Shown: piece after piece, positions 7,157 through 15,577 of the stretch
Layout of the letters: each line of letters opens with the position of its first letter
Position numbering within the stretch: the first letter of the stretch is position 1
Assembly (NCBI GenBank): GCA_964636965.1
Contig: CAZWST010000029.1
Span: 1-20,126 of the forward strand
DNA from: CAG-582 sp964636965
GTDB lineage: Bacteria > Bacillota_I > Bacilli_A > RF39 > UBA660
DNA: 20,126 nt
Reading direction: 5' to 3'
Notes under the pieces: generated by a model
What the model was told of the DNA's origin: nothing
The model's database searches: none
What the model saw: only the letters and a program-made list of their open reading frames with translations
Position numbers and translations under genes: made by a program

Positions 7157-8955
7157 CTTTTCTTCTTTTTTCCAGTATTACCTTCATTTGGTAAATTAAC
7201 TTCTTTAATAGAATATCTATTTATTGTGTCCTCATAGGTTTCTTCTGGCTCAGTACTCATTAATTCAGTTAAATATTCAAAGAATGCGTGAGTATTTTTT
7301 ATATAATCTTTTATATTTGGGATAACACTATCTAAGACATCTAAGACATGATTACAGGTATTTTTAACTCTTGTAGTTCTTAAATAATTTACTGCTATAG
7401 TTTTAGCTTCGTCACTTGATGCTACATCTCTAGTAACACTATAAACTTTAGATTTAGAATCTATATTATGACTAAATCTATCTTCTTCTTCTCTATCAAG
7501 AGAAATATTTAATTCATCAATATTTGATTTTTCTGAAATCAAAAGTGCACAAGGAGATACATTATCAGATATTGGATCAGTAAAATAGACACTTCTTCTT
7601 TTTATATTTTTAGTAAAAGAAGATATATCGCTTTCAATAGAAACATAAAGTTGATCATTGGTAACTGCACACTTATATACTTTATTATCTGATTTCGAAT
7701 TATAGTAATTAACACTAGTTGAGCAAATTTTACTTGGATTATTAATATCATTTCCAAGTTGAACTACAGTATATTCTCCATATGAAGAATCTTTCTTATT
7801 TAAAGACATTGTAGATATAGTTTCAGTAGTTAATAAATCTCCTTTATTTTTACCTTCTTTAAGTTCTAAGGTATAATTAACTATTTTATTATCTATTTCT
7901 GATTCAAAAGATATTTTTTCATGTGTTAACTCTACTTTAGCTTTATAAGTAACCTTATTATTTAAGTTATAAAATGAAAGAGATCCTTTTTCTATGTGTA
8001 TTTCAAATCCTAATAAGGCAAGTATTTCCCTTGCTTCTTTAGTAATTACTTCTGTTATTGAATCAACTATTTCAGAAATAGTTAAATTCTTTCCCATTTT
8101 CTTTTGTAAGAAGCCTTTAACACATGGGAATTCACTTGGTTTTTTACCTACTATTTTCTTTTTAACTTTATTTGTTTTAACATAGGTAGTATTTCCATCC
8201 TTAGTTTTTGTCTCTTTAATTATTCCACAAGCTAATAAAAGCGATACTAAAAATTCGACATCTTTTGTATTATTAGTCCATTTTTTGTTATCTTTAGTTA
8301 GACATAATTCTTTTAGAGATACTGGCTCATTGGATATTTTAATCTCACTAACTATACTAAGTATATCATTTATTCTATTTGATAATCTTTCAGCACAGAA
8401 AACAAACGCATCTTTGTTACATTCTTCTATTACATAGTTTTTATCTGGCATACCATAAACTATTTCGTCATCTTTAAAAAGAACGTATTTAGCAATTTCT
8501 TCTAGTCTATCAGATAAAGTTGGAGATCCAGCTGAATATTCAATTACAGTAGCATCATTTATATCTACTCCAAACATTTTTAGTATTTGAGAGAGCATCT
8601 CCTCTTTTGGCATAGTAGATTTTTCTCCTGCATTATAACTACTTACTACTTCTCTAATAAAAGAAGAACTAATATCATGTAAATCTTTAGCACTTATAGT
8701 ATTTAACTCATTAATATTTTCTTCAAGTACTTTCATATCACCACGAATTGCGTCTAAGACAACTGTTGGACCTAAACCCTTTTTATATAAAAGCGCTGCA
8801 GCACCAAACATCGTTTTACCATAGCTATCGATTATAGTATGAAACTTTTCTAATTCATCAAAACTGTAAACTTTTTTACCATAATAGTTAAACCAAAACA
8901 TAAGCATTTTGCGTATTTCTTCATCAGTATATTCACTTAATTTCTTAATTTTCAT
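7144..8955 (-). CDS. Large cytoplasmic protein of unknown function
   Basis: I do not recognise this 603-residue protein. It has no signal peptide or membrane segment. The N-terminal 250 residues are mainly helical, including a cysteine/aromatic-rich stretch around 178-190. The central part (about 300-450) alternates polar and hydrophobic residues in short strands, and residues 500-570 return to helix. The last residues are a Lys/Arg-rich basic tail (GKKKKRNGK) that could contact nucleic acid or membrane; this is speculation. No Walker, HExxH, HxD or metal-cysteine pattern was found. The ATG has AAGGGGAG at a good distance, and the gene has its own extended -10 promoter and terminator, so it stands alone. 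Confidence 0.8.
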   Translation of the reverse strand: MKIKKLSEYTDEEIRKMLMFWFNYYGKKVYSFDELEKFHTIIDSYGKTMFGAAALLYKKGLGPTVVLDAIRGDMKVLEENINELNTISAKDLHDISSSFIREVVSSYNAGEKSTMPKEEMLSQILKMFGVDINDATVIEYSAGSPTLSDRLEEIAKYVLFKDDEIVYGMPDKNYVIEECNKDAFVFCAERLSNRINDILSIVSEIKISNEPVSLKELCLTKDNKKWTNNTKDVEFLVSLLLACGIIKETKTKDGNTTYVKTNKVKKKIVGKKPSEFPCVKGFLQKKMGKNLTISEIVDSITEVITKEAREILALLGFEIHIEKGSLSFYNLNNKVTYKAKVELTHEKISFESEIDNKIVNYTLELKEGKNKGDLLTTETISTMSLNKKDSSYGEYTVVQLGNDINNPSKICSTSVNYYNSKSDNKVYKCAVTNDQLYVSIESDISSFTKNIKRRSVYFTDPISDNVSPCALLISEKSNIDELNISLDREEEDRFSHNIDSKSKVYSVTRDVASSDEAKTIAVNYLRTTRVKNTCNHVLDVLDSVIPNIKDYIKNTHAFFEYLTELMSTEPEETYEDTINRYSIKEVNLPNEGNTGKKKKRNGK

Positions 8956-8983
8956 TATTATCTCCCCTTGATTTAATGAGGTT

Positions 8984-9011
8984 ATTATATCACATTATTA
9001 AAATATCGCAA
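8984..9011 (-). promoter_or_regulatory. Promoter with extended -10 for the 603-residue protein
   Basis: On the minus strand TTGCGA (9006-9011) and TATAAT (8984-8989) are 16 bases apart, and TGA directly before the -10 makes it an extended TGn-TATAAT box. Confidence 0.75.
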
Positions 9012-9065
9012 AATATGAAGGTATTATATCTAATAATAAGAGAAAAATAAGGTTAGGTGAAATAT

Positions 9066-9584
9066 ATGTTTTATTATTTAAATAACTTTTTTATATTCTC
9101 TATATTTGGATATTTTTTTGAAAGTATAATTTTCTTAGTACTTAAAATGCATAATGAAAGTGGTTTTTTACACCTTATGTGGACACCGTTTTATGGTATT
9201 GGAGTAGTAATAACTATACTCCTATGCAGTGTAGTTGAAAAACTTAAATTATCTAAAATAAAAAAAGTAATACTTTTAGGTATATTACTTTTTTCTATAC
9301 TAACAATTTTAGAATATGTAGGTGGGTTACTCCTTACATTTCTTTATGGTTATTCTTTATGGACTTATGAACATATCCCACTTCATATTAACAAATATAT
9401 ATCTATTCCAACTTCTATTGGTTGGATGTGTTTTTCTTTTCTTTATATCTTTTTAATAAAGAAGTACTCAGATAAGTTAGTAAAGAAAATACCAAAATTT
9501 ATCACGATTAGTTTAACTCTTATATTTGTCATTGATAATATCATAACTATATTACAAATATTGAAGTTTAGAAATATTATCTAG
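9066..9584 (+). CDS. CmpB-type putative ABC transporter permease family membrane protein
   Basis: This 172-residue protein has about five membrane spans and the layout of the 'putative ABC-transporter type IV' (CmpB) family: an early span with FGYFFES, the loop motif GFLHLMWTPFYGIG corresponding to the family's GFL-x-P-x-YG-x-G signature, an E-x-x-GG helix, and a W-x-Y-x-x-x-P loop (residues about 99-106). The transport role of the family is only predicted. An in-frame GTG at 9057 is a less likely start: AGGTGA (9055-9060) overlaps it but lies 5 bases before the ATG at 9066, so the ATG is preferred. The gene ends convergently and overlaps the stop region of the kinase-like gene by 8 bases. 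Confidence 0.75.
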   Translation: MFYYLNNFFIFSIFGYFFESIIFLVLKMHNESGFLHLMWTPFYGIGVVITILLCSVVEKLKLSKIKKVILLGILLFSILTILEYVGGLLLTFLYGYSLWTYEHIPLHINKYISIPTSIGWMCFSFLYIFLIKKYSDKLVKKIPKFITISLTLIFVIDNIITILQILKFRNII

Positions 9585-10548
9585 TTAAGGTTTTTACAAC
9601 ATCCTCGATTTGCTCTATATTTAGTTTGTATTCACTTAATGCTTCAATATATTCAGTTTTTACTTTAGCTCTTTCTAGAGAATCTAAAAAAATTGCTCTT
9701 TTTTCTTCTTCTTGATTAATTTCAAAAAGACTTATTCCATTAATTGTATACATACCTAAATCGTCTATTTCATCCAACTTTATTTCTCCCGAATTTTCAA
9801 GTTCATCTAAATCAATTTCTAAAAGAAATTCAATAAGTAATTGGCATAAACCTTGTAAGCATAAGTCTTCATATTCCTTAGAATACTTTTCTGTATATAT
9901 AGTTGATTTACCATCTAAATCTATTAGATGTGGTTCAAACTTGTGATCAACTAAGACATGAGAATGGCCAACTGAATTAGGTATTCCATCTCTATCTATA
10001 TAAATTGATTTACTAGAAAACGGTGAATTATTTAAATCAATATGATAAATATTATTATCAAGTAGTTCTACTACTTTCTTTATTATTTTTAACATTATTT
10101 TTTTCTTTAAATTTAAAGGTAAACCTATAAGTTTATGAATTTGAATTCCATTAACTTTGTCAAGAAGAATTCCTGCAAATATTTTATCAATATAAACAAT
10201 ATTTTTAGGTAATTTAGTCATTGTAATATTCTTTTGACATGATATAGCATACCTAACAGCTTCACTTACTGGAAGTCTAAGTTGCTCATCTCCCATATTA
10301 TTACTAGCATAAGCAGTAAAAGCCAAGTTGGGTTTAGTTATAATAGTTCCTTTTTTATATATTTTGATATCTTCATCTTTATTTATGCCTTCCATTGCAG
10401 ACATTATTCTATAAAAATTAGAATGATATATTTTTATAAGTTCTTTTTGATTTCTCTTGTAAACAGCCCCATCTGTACCTTGCCCGATTATGTGAGCTTC
10501 TAGTTGATTAAAATCTGCTAATGACAAATAAATTGGTTCTGTTCCCAT
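9577..10548 (-). CDS. Protein-kinase-like protein (Hanks/APH fold)
   Basis: The 323-residue product has the main nucleotide-binding marks of the kinase fold. GQGTDGAVYK (22-31) is a glycine-rich loop; Lys39 in LIKIY fits the ATP-binding lysine; HIDLNNSP (169-176) matches the catalytic HxDxxxxN loop, with Asp171 as the base; and LIDLDG (208-213) fits the metal-binding DFG position. About 39 residues separate the two aspartates, roughly twice normal, because of an insert containing a HSHVLVDH stretch. No membrane segment is present, so it should act in the cytoplasm. Its target, protein or small molecule, cannot be told. AAAGGA lies about 8 bases before the ATG. No hairpin follows the gene; it overlaps the convergent neighbour by 8 bases. 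Confidence 0.82.
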   Translation of the reverse strand: MGTEPIYLSLADFNQLEAHIIGQGTDGAVYKRNQKELIKIYHSNFYRIMSAMEGINKDEDIKIYKKGTIITKPNLAFTAYASNNMGDEQLRLPVSEAVRYAISCQKNITMTKLPKNIVYIDKIFAGILLDKVNGIQIHKLIGLPLNLKKKIMLKIIKKVVELLDNNIYHIDLNNSPFSSKSIYIDRDGIPNSVGHSHVLVDHKFEPHLIDLDGKSTIYTEKYSKEYEDLCLQGLCQLLIEFLLEIDLDELENSGEIKLDEIDDLGMYTINGISLFEINQEEEKRAIFLDSLERAKVKTEYIEALSEYKLNIEQIEDVVKTLTR

Positions 10549-10600
10549 AAGATGTATCCTTTCTTTTTTATTTATTATGATAACATACTTTTTACCTAAT

Positions 10601-10643
10601 AAAAAGAAAAAGGAGTGCTAGTTTACACTTTTAGTCACTCCTT
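10601..10643 (-). terminator. Terminator of the GH25 lysozyme gene
   Basis: On the minus strand an 8-bp GC-containing stem (10636-10643 with 10610-10617), extended by 3 bp past a one-base bulge, closes an 11-base loop and runs into a T-rich tail (10601-10609). It separates the lysozyme from the kinase-like gene, so the two are probably not a simple operon. Confidence 0.8.
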
Positions 10644-10650
10644 ATTTTTA

Positions 10651-11460
10651 TTATACTTTTTTATATATTTCATTTTCTTTAATATAACCATCTTTTATTC
10701 GATATGGATTCTTGGAAGAATCTCTTAACCCTTCGATTACTACTTCTTTATCACATAATTCAGTTATTATTGTTTCATCATCATATCCTTTATAAACTGG
10801 TCCTGTAACGAAGACTTTTTCTCCTACTTTATATTTACTATTTTTATTTAAGTGATTTAAATTTGCATCCTTTATTATTTTGGGATAATCATAGAATGCA
10901 ATATCTCCATCCACTCTTCCTTTAATTCCTGCTAATTCTTCATAGGAAGTATGTTGCCACATTCCTGCAGATCCTTTATAAGTAAATTCATCATTCCATT
11001 CGGCTACCCATTTATCATAAGCGTCTAAGACTGGTGAATTTAAGTGGCTTCTAAATGTATTTAAACTTGCATAGATTCCAACATAATAACCATTCTTTTC
11101 CATCTCATCACAATAATATTTAACTATCTCAGTTAGTTCTTCTTTTCTTAAGCTTAATTGTCTTTTTGATTCTACATCTAAAAATATTGGATACTCTATT
11201 CTTTTCCCTTTTATTAATCTTAAAGTGTGCTCTACTTCACTTCTTGCTTCATCTAGATTTGTTGCATAACTATATAAATATACCCCATATGGTATATTGT
11301 TTTTCTCACATAGACTTGCATTTCTTTCGTAATACACATCATCTTGTCTTCTTAGATCATTACCAAATCCACATCTTATAATTGCAAAATCTATATAAGG
11401 TTTAACTTTTAACCAATCAATGCGACCTTGATAGGAAGATACATCTATTCCTTTTATCAA
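10651..11460 (-). CDS. GH25 family lysozyme (muramidase) with SH3-like C-terminal domain
   Basis: GH25 enzymes cut the MurNAc-GlcNAc bond of peptidoglycan. The 269-residue product opens with KGIDVSSYQG (Asp6), carries the catalytic DVE pair (Asp95, Glu97) at the end of a strand, and has the late WQ and DGDIAFYDYP motifs of the barrel. The barrel ends near residue 200, and residues 205-269 look like a small SH3-type wall-binding domain. The start is set to TTG at 11460: AGGAGGTGAT lies 7 bases upstream, while an upstream in-frame GTG (11467-11469) falls inside that ribosome site. There is no signal peptide, so the product stays in the cell unless released by lysis, a holin or another route, as with phage endolysins. 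No phage genes surround it. Confidence 0.93.
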   Translation of the reverse strand: MIKGIDVSSYQGRIDWLKVKPYIDFAIIRCGFGNDLRRQDDVYYERNASLCEKNNIPYGVYLYSYATNLDEARSEVEHTLRLIKGKRIEYPIFLDVESKRQLSLRKEELTEIVKYYCDEMEKNGYYVGIYASLNTFRSHLNSPVLDAYDKWVAEWNDEFTYKGSAGMWQHTSYEELAGIKGRVDGDIAFYDYPKIIKDANLNHLNKNSKYKVGEKVFVTGPVYKGYDDETIITELCDKEVVIEGLRDSSKNPYRIKDGYIKENEIYKKV

Positions 11461-11465
11461 ATTAA

Positions 11466-11478
11466 TCACCTCCTAAAG
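11466..11478 (-). promoter_or_regulatory. Ribosome binding site that fixes the TTG start of the lysozyme
   Basis: The minus strand reads AGGAGGTGAT, an almost full complement of the 16S 3' end, placed 5-7 bases before TTG at 11458-11460. It excludes the overlapping GTG as start. Confidence 0.8.
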
Positions 11479-11520
11479 TATATTATTCTTAAATCTTATT
11501 TATTGAATAAACTCGTATAT

Positions 11521-11554
11521 TAAAAAACAGGAAGTTTATTTTACTTCCTGTTTG
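11521..11554 (-). terminator. Terminator of the pilus/secretion-type operon
   Basis: A perfect 11-bp stem (11526-11536 with 11544-11554) around a 7-base loop is followed on the minus strand by a T-run (11523-11528 complement). The stem overlaps the stop codon of the DUF2207 gene. Confidence 0.85.
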
Positions 11555-13133
11555 GGTTGTATCTATCTTTAGCTCTTTTATTATGTTTATCTTTCTTATA
11601 TTCTTCAATACATGTTGAATAAATGTTATTATAAATATATTTAACTTTTGAGAATTTTTCTAACATAAGTGCTCCTGTATTGTCAGGATTTTTTCTTAGT
11701 AGTTCTTTATAAAGGTTTTCATCTACCCTTAATAAGACTGATGATATAAGAGTATATTTATATACTTCTTCAGTTAGTTCAGTTCTTCTTGGAACTTGAT
11801 TGAAATTTAGTAAATACTTTTTTAATCCTTGAATCTTTATAGCTTCATCATATATAACTTTATTTAATATTATCTTATTCTTTTTTACATTAATATTTCT
11901 TTTTAGATATTCTTCTTTTATAGATGCTGCTACAACAGAGTCATACCAATCAATAATTTGTTTAGAGTGTTCAGTAGCATTTCTAATTAGTTTATTATTA
12001 TCAATTATATAATTATTAGAAGACGCGACTAAAATATTGTATAACTCTTGATCTAGATAGTTTTGAAAACTTATGTTAGGACTTATTTGTAAATAATACT
12101 TATTTTCATCATTTTTAATAGAGATTATTCCTTCTAAAATCCATTTAAATATTATTGCACCAACTAAAGAAGAACGATGTTTTATTACGTGATAATAGTT
12201 TGCAATAAAATACATTTTATATATATTAAAATCACATGGTATTACATCATTATAAGCAACTGTTTGTAAGTCTTCTACTGTTTTATTTTTATTATAAGGT
12301 TTTATATTTTTATAATCTGAACTTATCTTATCTTTATGTACTAACTTATATATTATAAAAACAATCACGAAGATAATTGTTACACCGATTAAAAGTGTTA
12401 TAAAGAAATTATCTAGAACCTCTTCAATATAAGCATGAAAGGGAGTTCTCGATTTATATTTCTCATAATTTTCTTGGAAGGTGCCTGGAGTAGTTAAATG
12501 ATGTTGGAACTTATAATTATTAATAGATGCCATTATTTTTATTTTTGATTTAGAAACTAAATTTGTTGCAAATATATGTATTTTACCATTTTCGAATTCA
12601 CAAGACATATTTTTACCTATACCATATAAAGCCATGTTTGATTCACTAAATTCTACTGGACCAGAGATATAGGCGTTTAAAGAACTTATTTCAATTGAAT
12701 TAGTAGAAGATAAGATATTCCAGTTTATGGCATATAAATCGTCATACTTAGTTATAATACCATCAATCTTATAAGTTAATCTTAAAGTTGTAGCTTTATT
12801 ATTTGTATTTATCATTATTTTTTTTATTCTTTTATTATCACTGTAATGATAAACTAGATTTCTATCTTTATTGTATTTATCTAAATATATATATTCAGGT
12901 CCAGATAAATCTGTTAAATTAATATCAGTAATATTTGCATCCCCAATATCATAGAATACTTTTTCATAATAGTTACTAGTTCCAGCAGTTACTTGCCATT
13001 CTTCTGTAACTAAAGCACATCCTTCTTCATTAATGTTTATATTGACATCCATTCTATTAAGTTTTGATAAACCATAGACATTTGGTGTAAAAATAAATAA
13101 ACTAATAATTATTAATAATATCTTCTTTTTCAT
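11541..13133 (-). CDS. DUF2207-type membrane protein
   Basis: This 530-residue protein matches the DUF2207 layout: a signal peptide (1-21, ending VYG), an outside region of about 220 residues rich in beta-strand patterns with the early RMDVNININEEG segment typical of the domain, one membrane span near 243-265, and a long cytoplasmic part (about 270-530) that is mainly helical and ends in a very basic tail. Function is unknown for the family. Its ATG overlaps the TGA of the prepilin peptidase gene (ATGA, 4 bases), so the two are translationally coupled and probably needed together. It is the last gene of the operon. Confidence 0.82.
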   Translation of the reverse strand: MKKKILLIIISLFIFTPNVYGLSKLNRMDVNININEEGCALVTEEWQVTAGTSNYYEKVFYDIGDANITDINLTDLSGPEYIYLDKYNKDRNLVYHYSDNKRIKKIMINTNNKATTLRLTYKIDGIITKYDDLYAINWNILSSTNSIEISSLNAYISGPVEFSESNMALYGIGKNMSCEFENGKIHIFATNLVSKSKIKIMASINNYKFQHHLTTPGTFQENYEKYKSRTPFHAYIEEVLDNFFITLLIGVTIIFVIVFIIYKLVHKDKISSDYKNIKPYNKNKTVEDLQTVAYNDVIPCDFNIYKMYFIANYYHVIKHRSSLVGAIIFKWILEGIISIKNDENKYYLQISPNISFQNYLDQELYNILVASSNNYIIDNNKLIRNATEHSKQIIDWYDSVVAASIKEEYLKRNINVKKNKIILNKVIYDEAIKIQGLKKYLLNFNQVPRRTELTEEVYKYTLISSVLLRVDENLYKELLRKNPDNTGALMLEKFSKVKYIYNNIYSTCIEEYKKDKHNKRAKDRYNPNRK

Positions 13134-13900
13134 ACATTTACTCCTATTAATAGATTTATTAAATATGTAAATAAATTACTATTCCAAAATATAATTAACA
13201 TACTTAATGCAAGAAATGGCCCAAATGGAATCATTCTGTCGTTTTTTTTAAGTGAAGTATATATTGCATATGGTAAAGCTATTAGTGCTCCCAAAAATAT
13301 ATAAATAAGTCCCATTTTAAAACCTAATATCATACCTGCTAAAAAGGTTAACTTAACATCTCCCCAGCCAAGAGATTCTTGTTTAAAGGCATAGTCACCT
13401 ATAATTTTTACTAAAAGCATAACAATAAAAAGAACTGTCCCGCTTATTAGATGTCTTAACATAAAAGTAAGACCACCCATAAAAAATAAAATGATAAGGG
13501 AAAGTATTCCACCTAAAGCTAAGACTTCATCTAGTATTACCATATATTTGCAATCAGATATAATCGTGATGATCACAATTGATGATAAAACAATAGAAAG
13601 AAGTGTATTATAACTAAATCCAAAGAGTTTGAAACTAATAACAAACAAAAGTGCCGTTGCTAATTCAACTAAAGGATATTGTATCGATATTTTTGTTTTG
13701 CATTTTTTGCATTTGCCATGTAAAAATATATAAGAAAAAACCGGTATTAATTCATACCAGTTTAAATTATGGTTACAATTAACACAATGGGATCTAGGAG
13801 ATATAAGTGATTCGTTTTTTGGTAGCCTTAAGCCCACAACATTGAAAAATGAGCCAAATACTAAACCAGTTACAAATAATAATATATATATAAGTCCCAT
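13130..13900 (-). CDS. Type IV prepilin peptidase (A24 family, PilD/ComC/GspO-like)
   Basis: The enzyme cuts the leader of type IV pilins or pseudopilins at the inner face of the membrane and usually methylates the new N-terminus. The 256-residue product has all the family marks: the FGSFFNVVGLRLP start (15-27), a zinc-type cytoplasmic loop with Cys39, Cys42, Cys64 and Cys67, the first catalytic aspartate Asp116 (SDCKYMVILD) and the second, Asp181, in GWGDVK. Several hydrophobic spans follow. GGAGGTAAC precedes the ATG. It sits 24 bases after the GspF/PilC-type gene and overlaps the DUF2207 start. Its pilin substrates are not in the window. Whether the machine serves DNA uptake, adhesion or secretion cannot be decided. 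Confidence 0.95.
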   Translation of the reverse strand: MGLIYILLFVTGLVFGSFFNVVGLRLPKNESLISPRSHCVNCNHNLNWYELIPVFSYIFLHGKCKKCKTKISIQYPLVELATALLFVISFKLFGFSYNTLLSIVLSSIVIITIISDCKYMVILDEVLALGGILSLIILFFMGGLTFMLRHLISGTVLFIVMLLVKIIGDYAFKQESLGWGDVKLTFLAGMILGFKMGLIYIFLGALIALPYAIYTSLKKNDRMIPFGPFLALSMLIIFWNSNLFTYLINLLIGVNV

Positions 13901-13924
13901 GTTGTTACCTCCATATTTTTGTGA

Positions 13925-15508
13925 CTAAAGTATTTCCTGATATAGACTGAACATTGGTACAATAACAGCTATCATTATTCCACCAACAACAACGGCTAAG
14001 AAGATAATTAAAATAGGTTCAATTAAAGTCTTAAGGGAATCTACTATCATCTTATGTTGTTCAGCATAATAATCAGAAACCTTGCCCATCATTTCTGCAA
14101 GTTCACCAGTTGATTCTCCAGTTACCATCATATAATATGCAACTTCTGGAATAGCCCAGTGTCCTTGGAAAGAAGCAGAAATTTTTTCTCCTCGCCCTAT
14201 ATAGTTAATCGTGTTAATCATTATTTCACGATATATTTCATTAGAAGTAATTTTACCTAAAATATCCATTGAATCAGTAATAAATACATTGTTTCTTAAT
14301 AAACTTGAGAAAGTCTTTGTAAATATCATCATTTCTTTATAAATAATAATCTTACCAATTACAGGTATTTTCATCAAAACAGTTTGCATGAAATACCTGA
14401 ATGCTTTAACATTTTTGTATAATACAACTATTACTGTTACAAATATTGCAATAACTATAAGTATATATAATAAATTTGCTTGTAAAAATTCACTTGCAAC
14501 AATAATAAATGAAGTAATTGGATTTAATGTTACTCCTGCAGTTTCATAAATACTTACGAATTGAGGAATAAGATATAAAAGTATAAATATAACTACTGCA
14601 ATAGAGAAAACTATTACTAAGCATGGATAAGTTAAGGCACTTATCATTTCTTTTCTAGTTGTCTCAGTTGCTTTATAGTAATCGGCCATCTCATCAAGAG
14701 TTCCTTCAAGATCTCCTGTTGCTTCAGCAGATTTTACCATATTTATAAGTAGGCTTGGAAAAGCATCTCCTTGCTTTTCCATACTAACAGAAAAACTTTC
14801 TCCAAGAGTTAAGTTGTAAACAATTGAGTCAAATGTTCTTTTGATGTTTTTATTTTTACCCATTTGCTTACTTAAAATACGCATGGCATCTGTTAATGGA
14901 ATACCTGACTTTAAATATGTAGATAATTGTTGTAGCCAAAATACAATATCTTTTGTTTTGATTTTTCTTTTTCCGAAGAATGATGATTCCCCATACATTC
15001 TTTCAATCATGTTTGATGTTTCAATTTTAAATACTTTATAACCTTCATTTTCAAGGAAAGTATAAACTTCAACTTTAGAAAAAGCATAAAAGATATTAGT
15101 TACTTGTTTACCTTCTGGGCTTAAAGCTGTATATCGATAAGTAACTGGCCTATCATTTCGGATTTCTTCTCCAGAATCGATTGAATTAATTAAGTTTTCT
15201 CTTGCTTTAATCAATGCTTCACTTATTTTAACTTCTTTTTTTATTGGTCTATTATCAAGTAAAGATTTATTTGCTGCCTCTTCTGCTGCAATTTTGTCTT
15301 CTTCGGTCATATAAGCGCCACGAAGATTGTTAGTTTCAACGTTTTTATTAACACTATTATATAAAGTGTCTGAAGATTTATTCCATATCCATAAAATTGG
15401 AGAAACAATCGTTCTTAGCACATAATAAATTCCTAAACAGACATACATTGGAAAGAACAAGAAAAAGTTATCTTGCTTATGTTCATGTGTTTCGCTTGCT
15501 AACCCCAT
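13925..15508 (-). CDS. GspF/PilC-type inner-membrane assembly protein with an N-terminal extension
   Basis: This is the polytopic platform protein of type II secretion, type IV pili or competence pili, which links the cytoplasmic ATPase to pilin assembly. From about residue 124 it is a full GspF/PilC: YRYTALSPEGK start, two homologous cytoplasmic four-helix modules (LSTYLKSGIPLTDAMRIL and FSSLLRNNVFITDSMDIL), GE and GD signature segments (SAEATGDLEGTL, VTGESTGELAEM), and three membrane spans. The preceding 123 residues are not normal for the family (about 400 residues): they contain a hydrophobic span (about 15-42) and an acidic/basic linker. The internal Met67 has no ribosome site, so the long form is likely translated. 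It is the first gene of the operon. Confidence 0.93.
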   Translation of the reverse strand: MGLASETHEHKQDNFFLFFPMYVCLGIYYVLRTIVSPILWIWNKSSDTLYNSVNKNVETNNLRGAYMTEEDKIAAEEAANKSLLDNRPIKKEVKISEALIKARENLINSIDSGEEIRNDRPVTYRYTALSPEGKQVTNIFYAFSKVEVYTFLENEGYKVFKIETSNMIERMYGESSFFGKRKIKTKDIVFWLQQLSTYLKSGIPLTDAMRILSKQMGKNKNIKRTFDSIVYNLTLGESFSVSMEKQGDAFPSLLINMVKSAEATGDLEGTLDEMADYYKATETTRKEMISALTYPCLVIVFSIAVVIFILLYLIPQFVSIYETAGVTLNPITSFIIVASEFLQANLLYILIVIAIFVTVIVVLYKNVKAFRYFMQTVLMKIPVIGKIIIYKEMMIFTKTFSSLLRNNVFITDSMDILGKITSNEIYREIMINTINYIGRGEKISASFQGHWAIPEVAYYMMVTGESTGELAEMMGKVSDYYAEQHKMIVDSLKTLIEPILIIFLAVVVGGIMIAVIVPMFSLYQEIL

Positions 15509-15549
15509 TTATCTTAGACACCTTCTTTCTAGTATCTCACTATGATATC

Positions 15550-15577
15550 ATTATAACATAATTTTATACTTTGTTAA
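15550..15577 (-). promoter_or_regulatory. Strong promoter of the gspF/pilC-prepilin peptidase-DUF2207 operon
   Basis: On the minus strand TTAACA (15572-15577) and a perfect TATAAT (15550-15555) are 16 bases apart; TGT before the -10 makes it extended. The -35 overlaps the -35 candidate of the divergent small gene. Confidence 0.8.

Noticed and set aside
10651..11460. Prophage around the GH25 lysozyme
   Set aside because: No holin, tail, terminase or integrase gene is present; the neighbours are ordinary bacterial genes.
13925..15508. Start of the GspF/PilC protein at internal Met67
   Set aside because: No Shine-Dalgarno sequence precedes it, whereas AAGGTG precedes the first ATG and a strong promoter lies further upstream.
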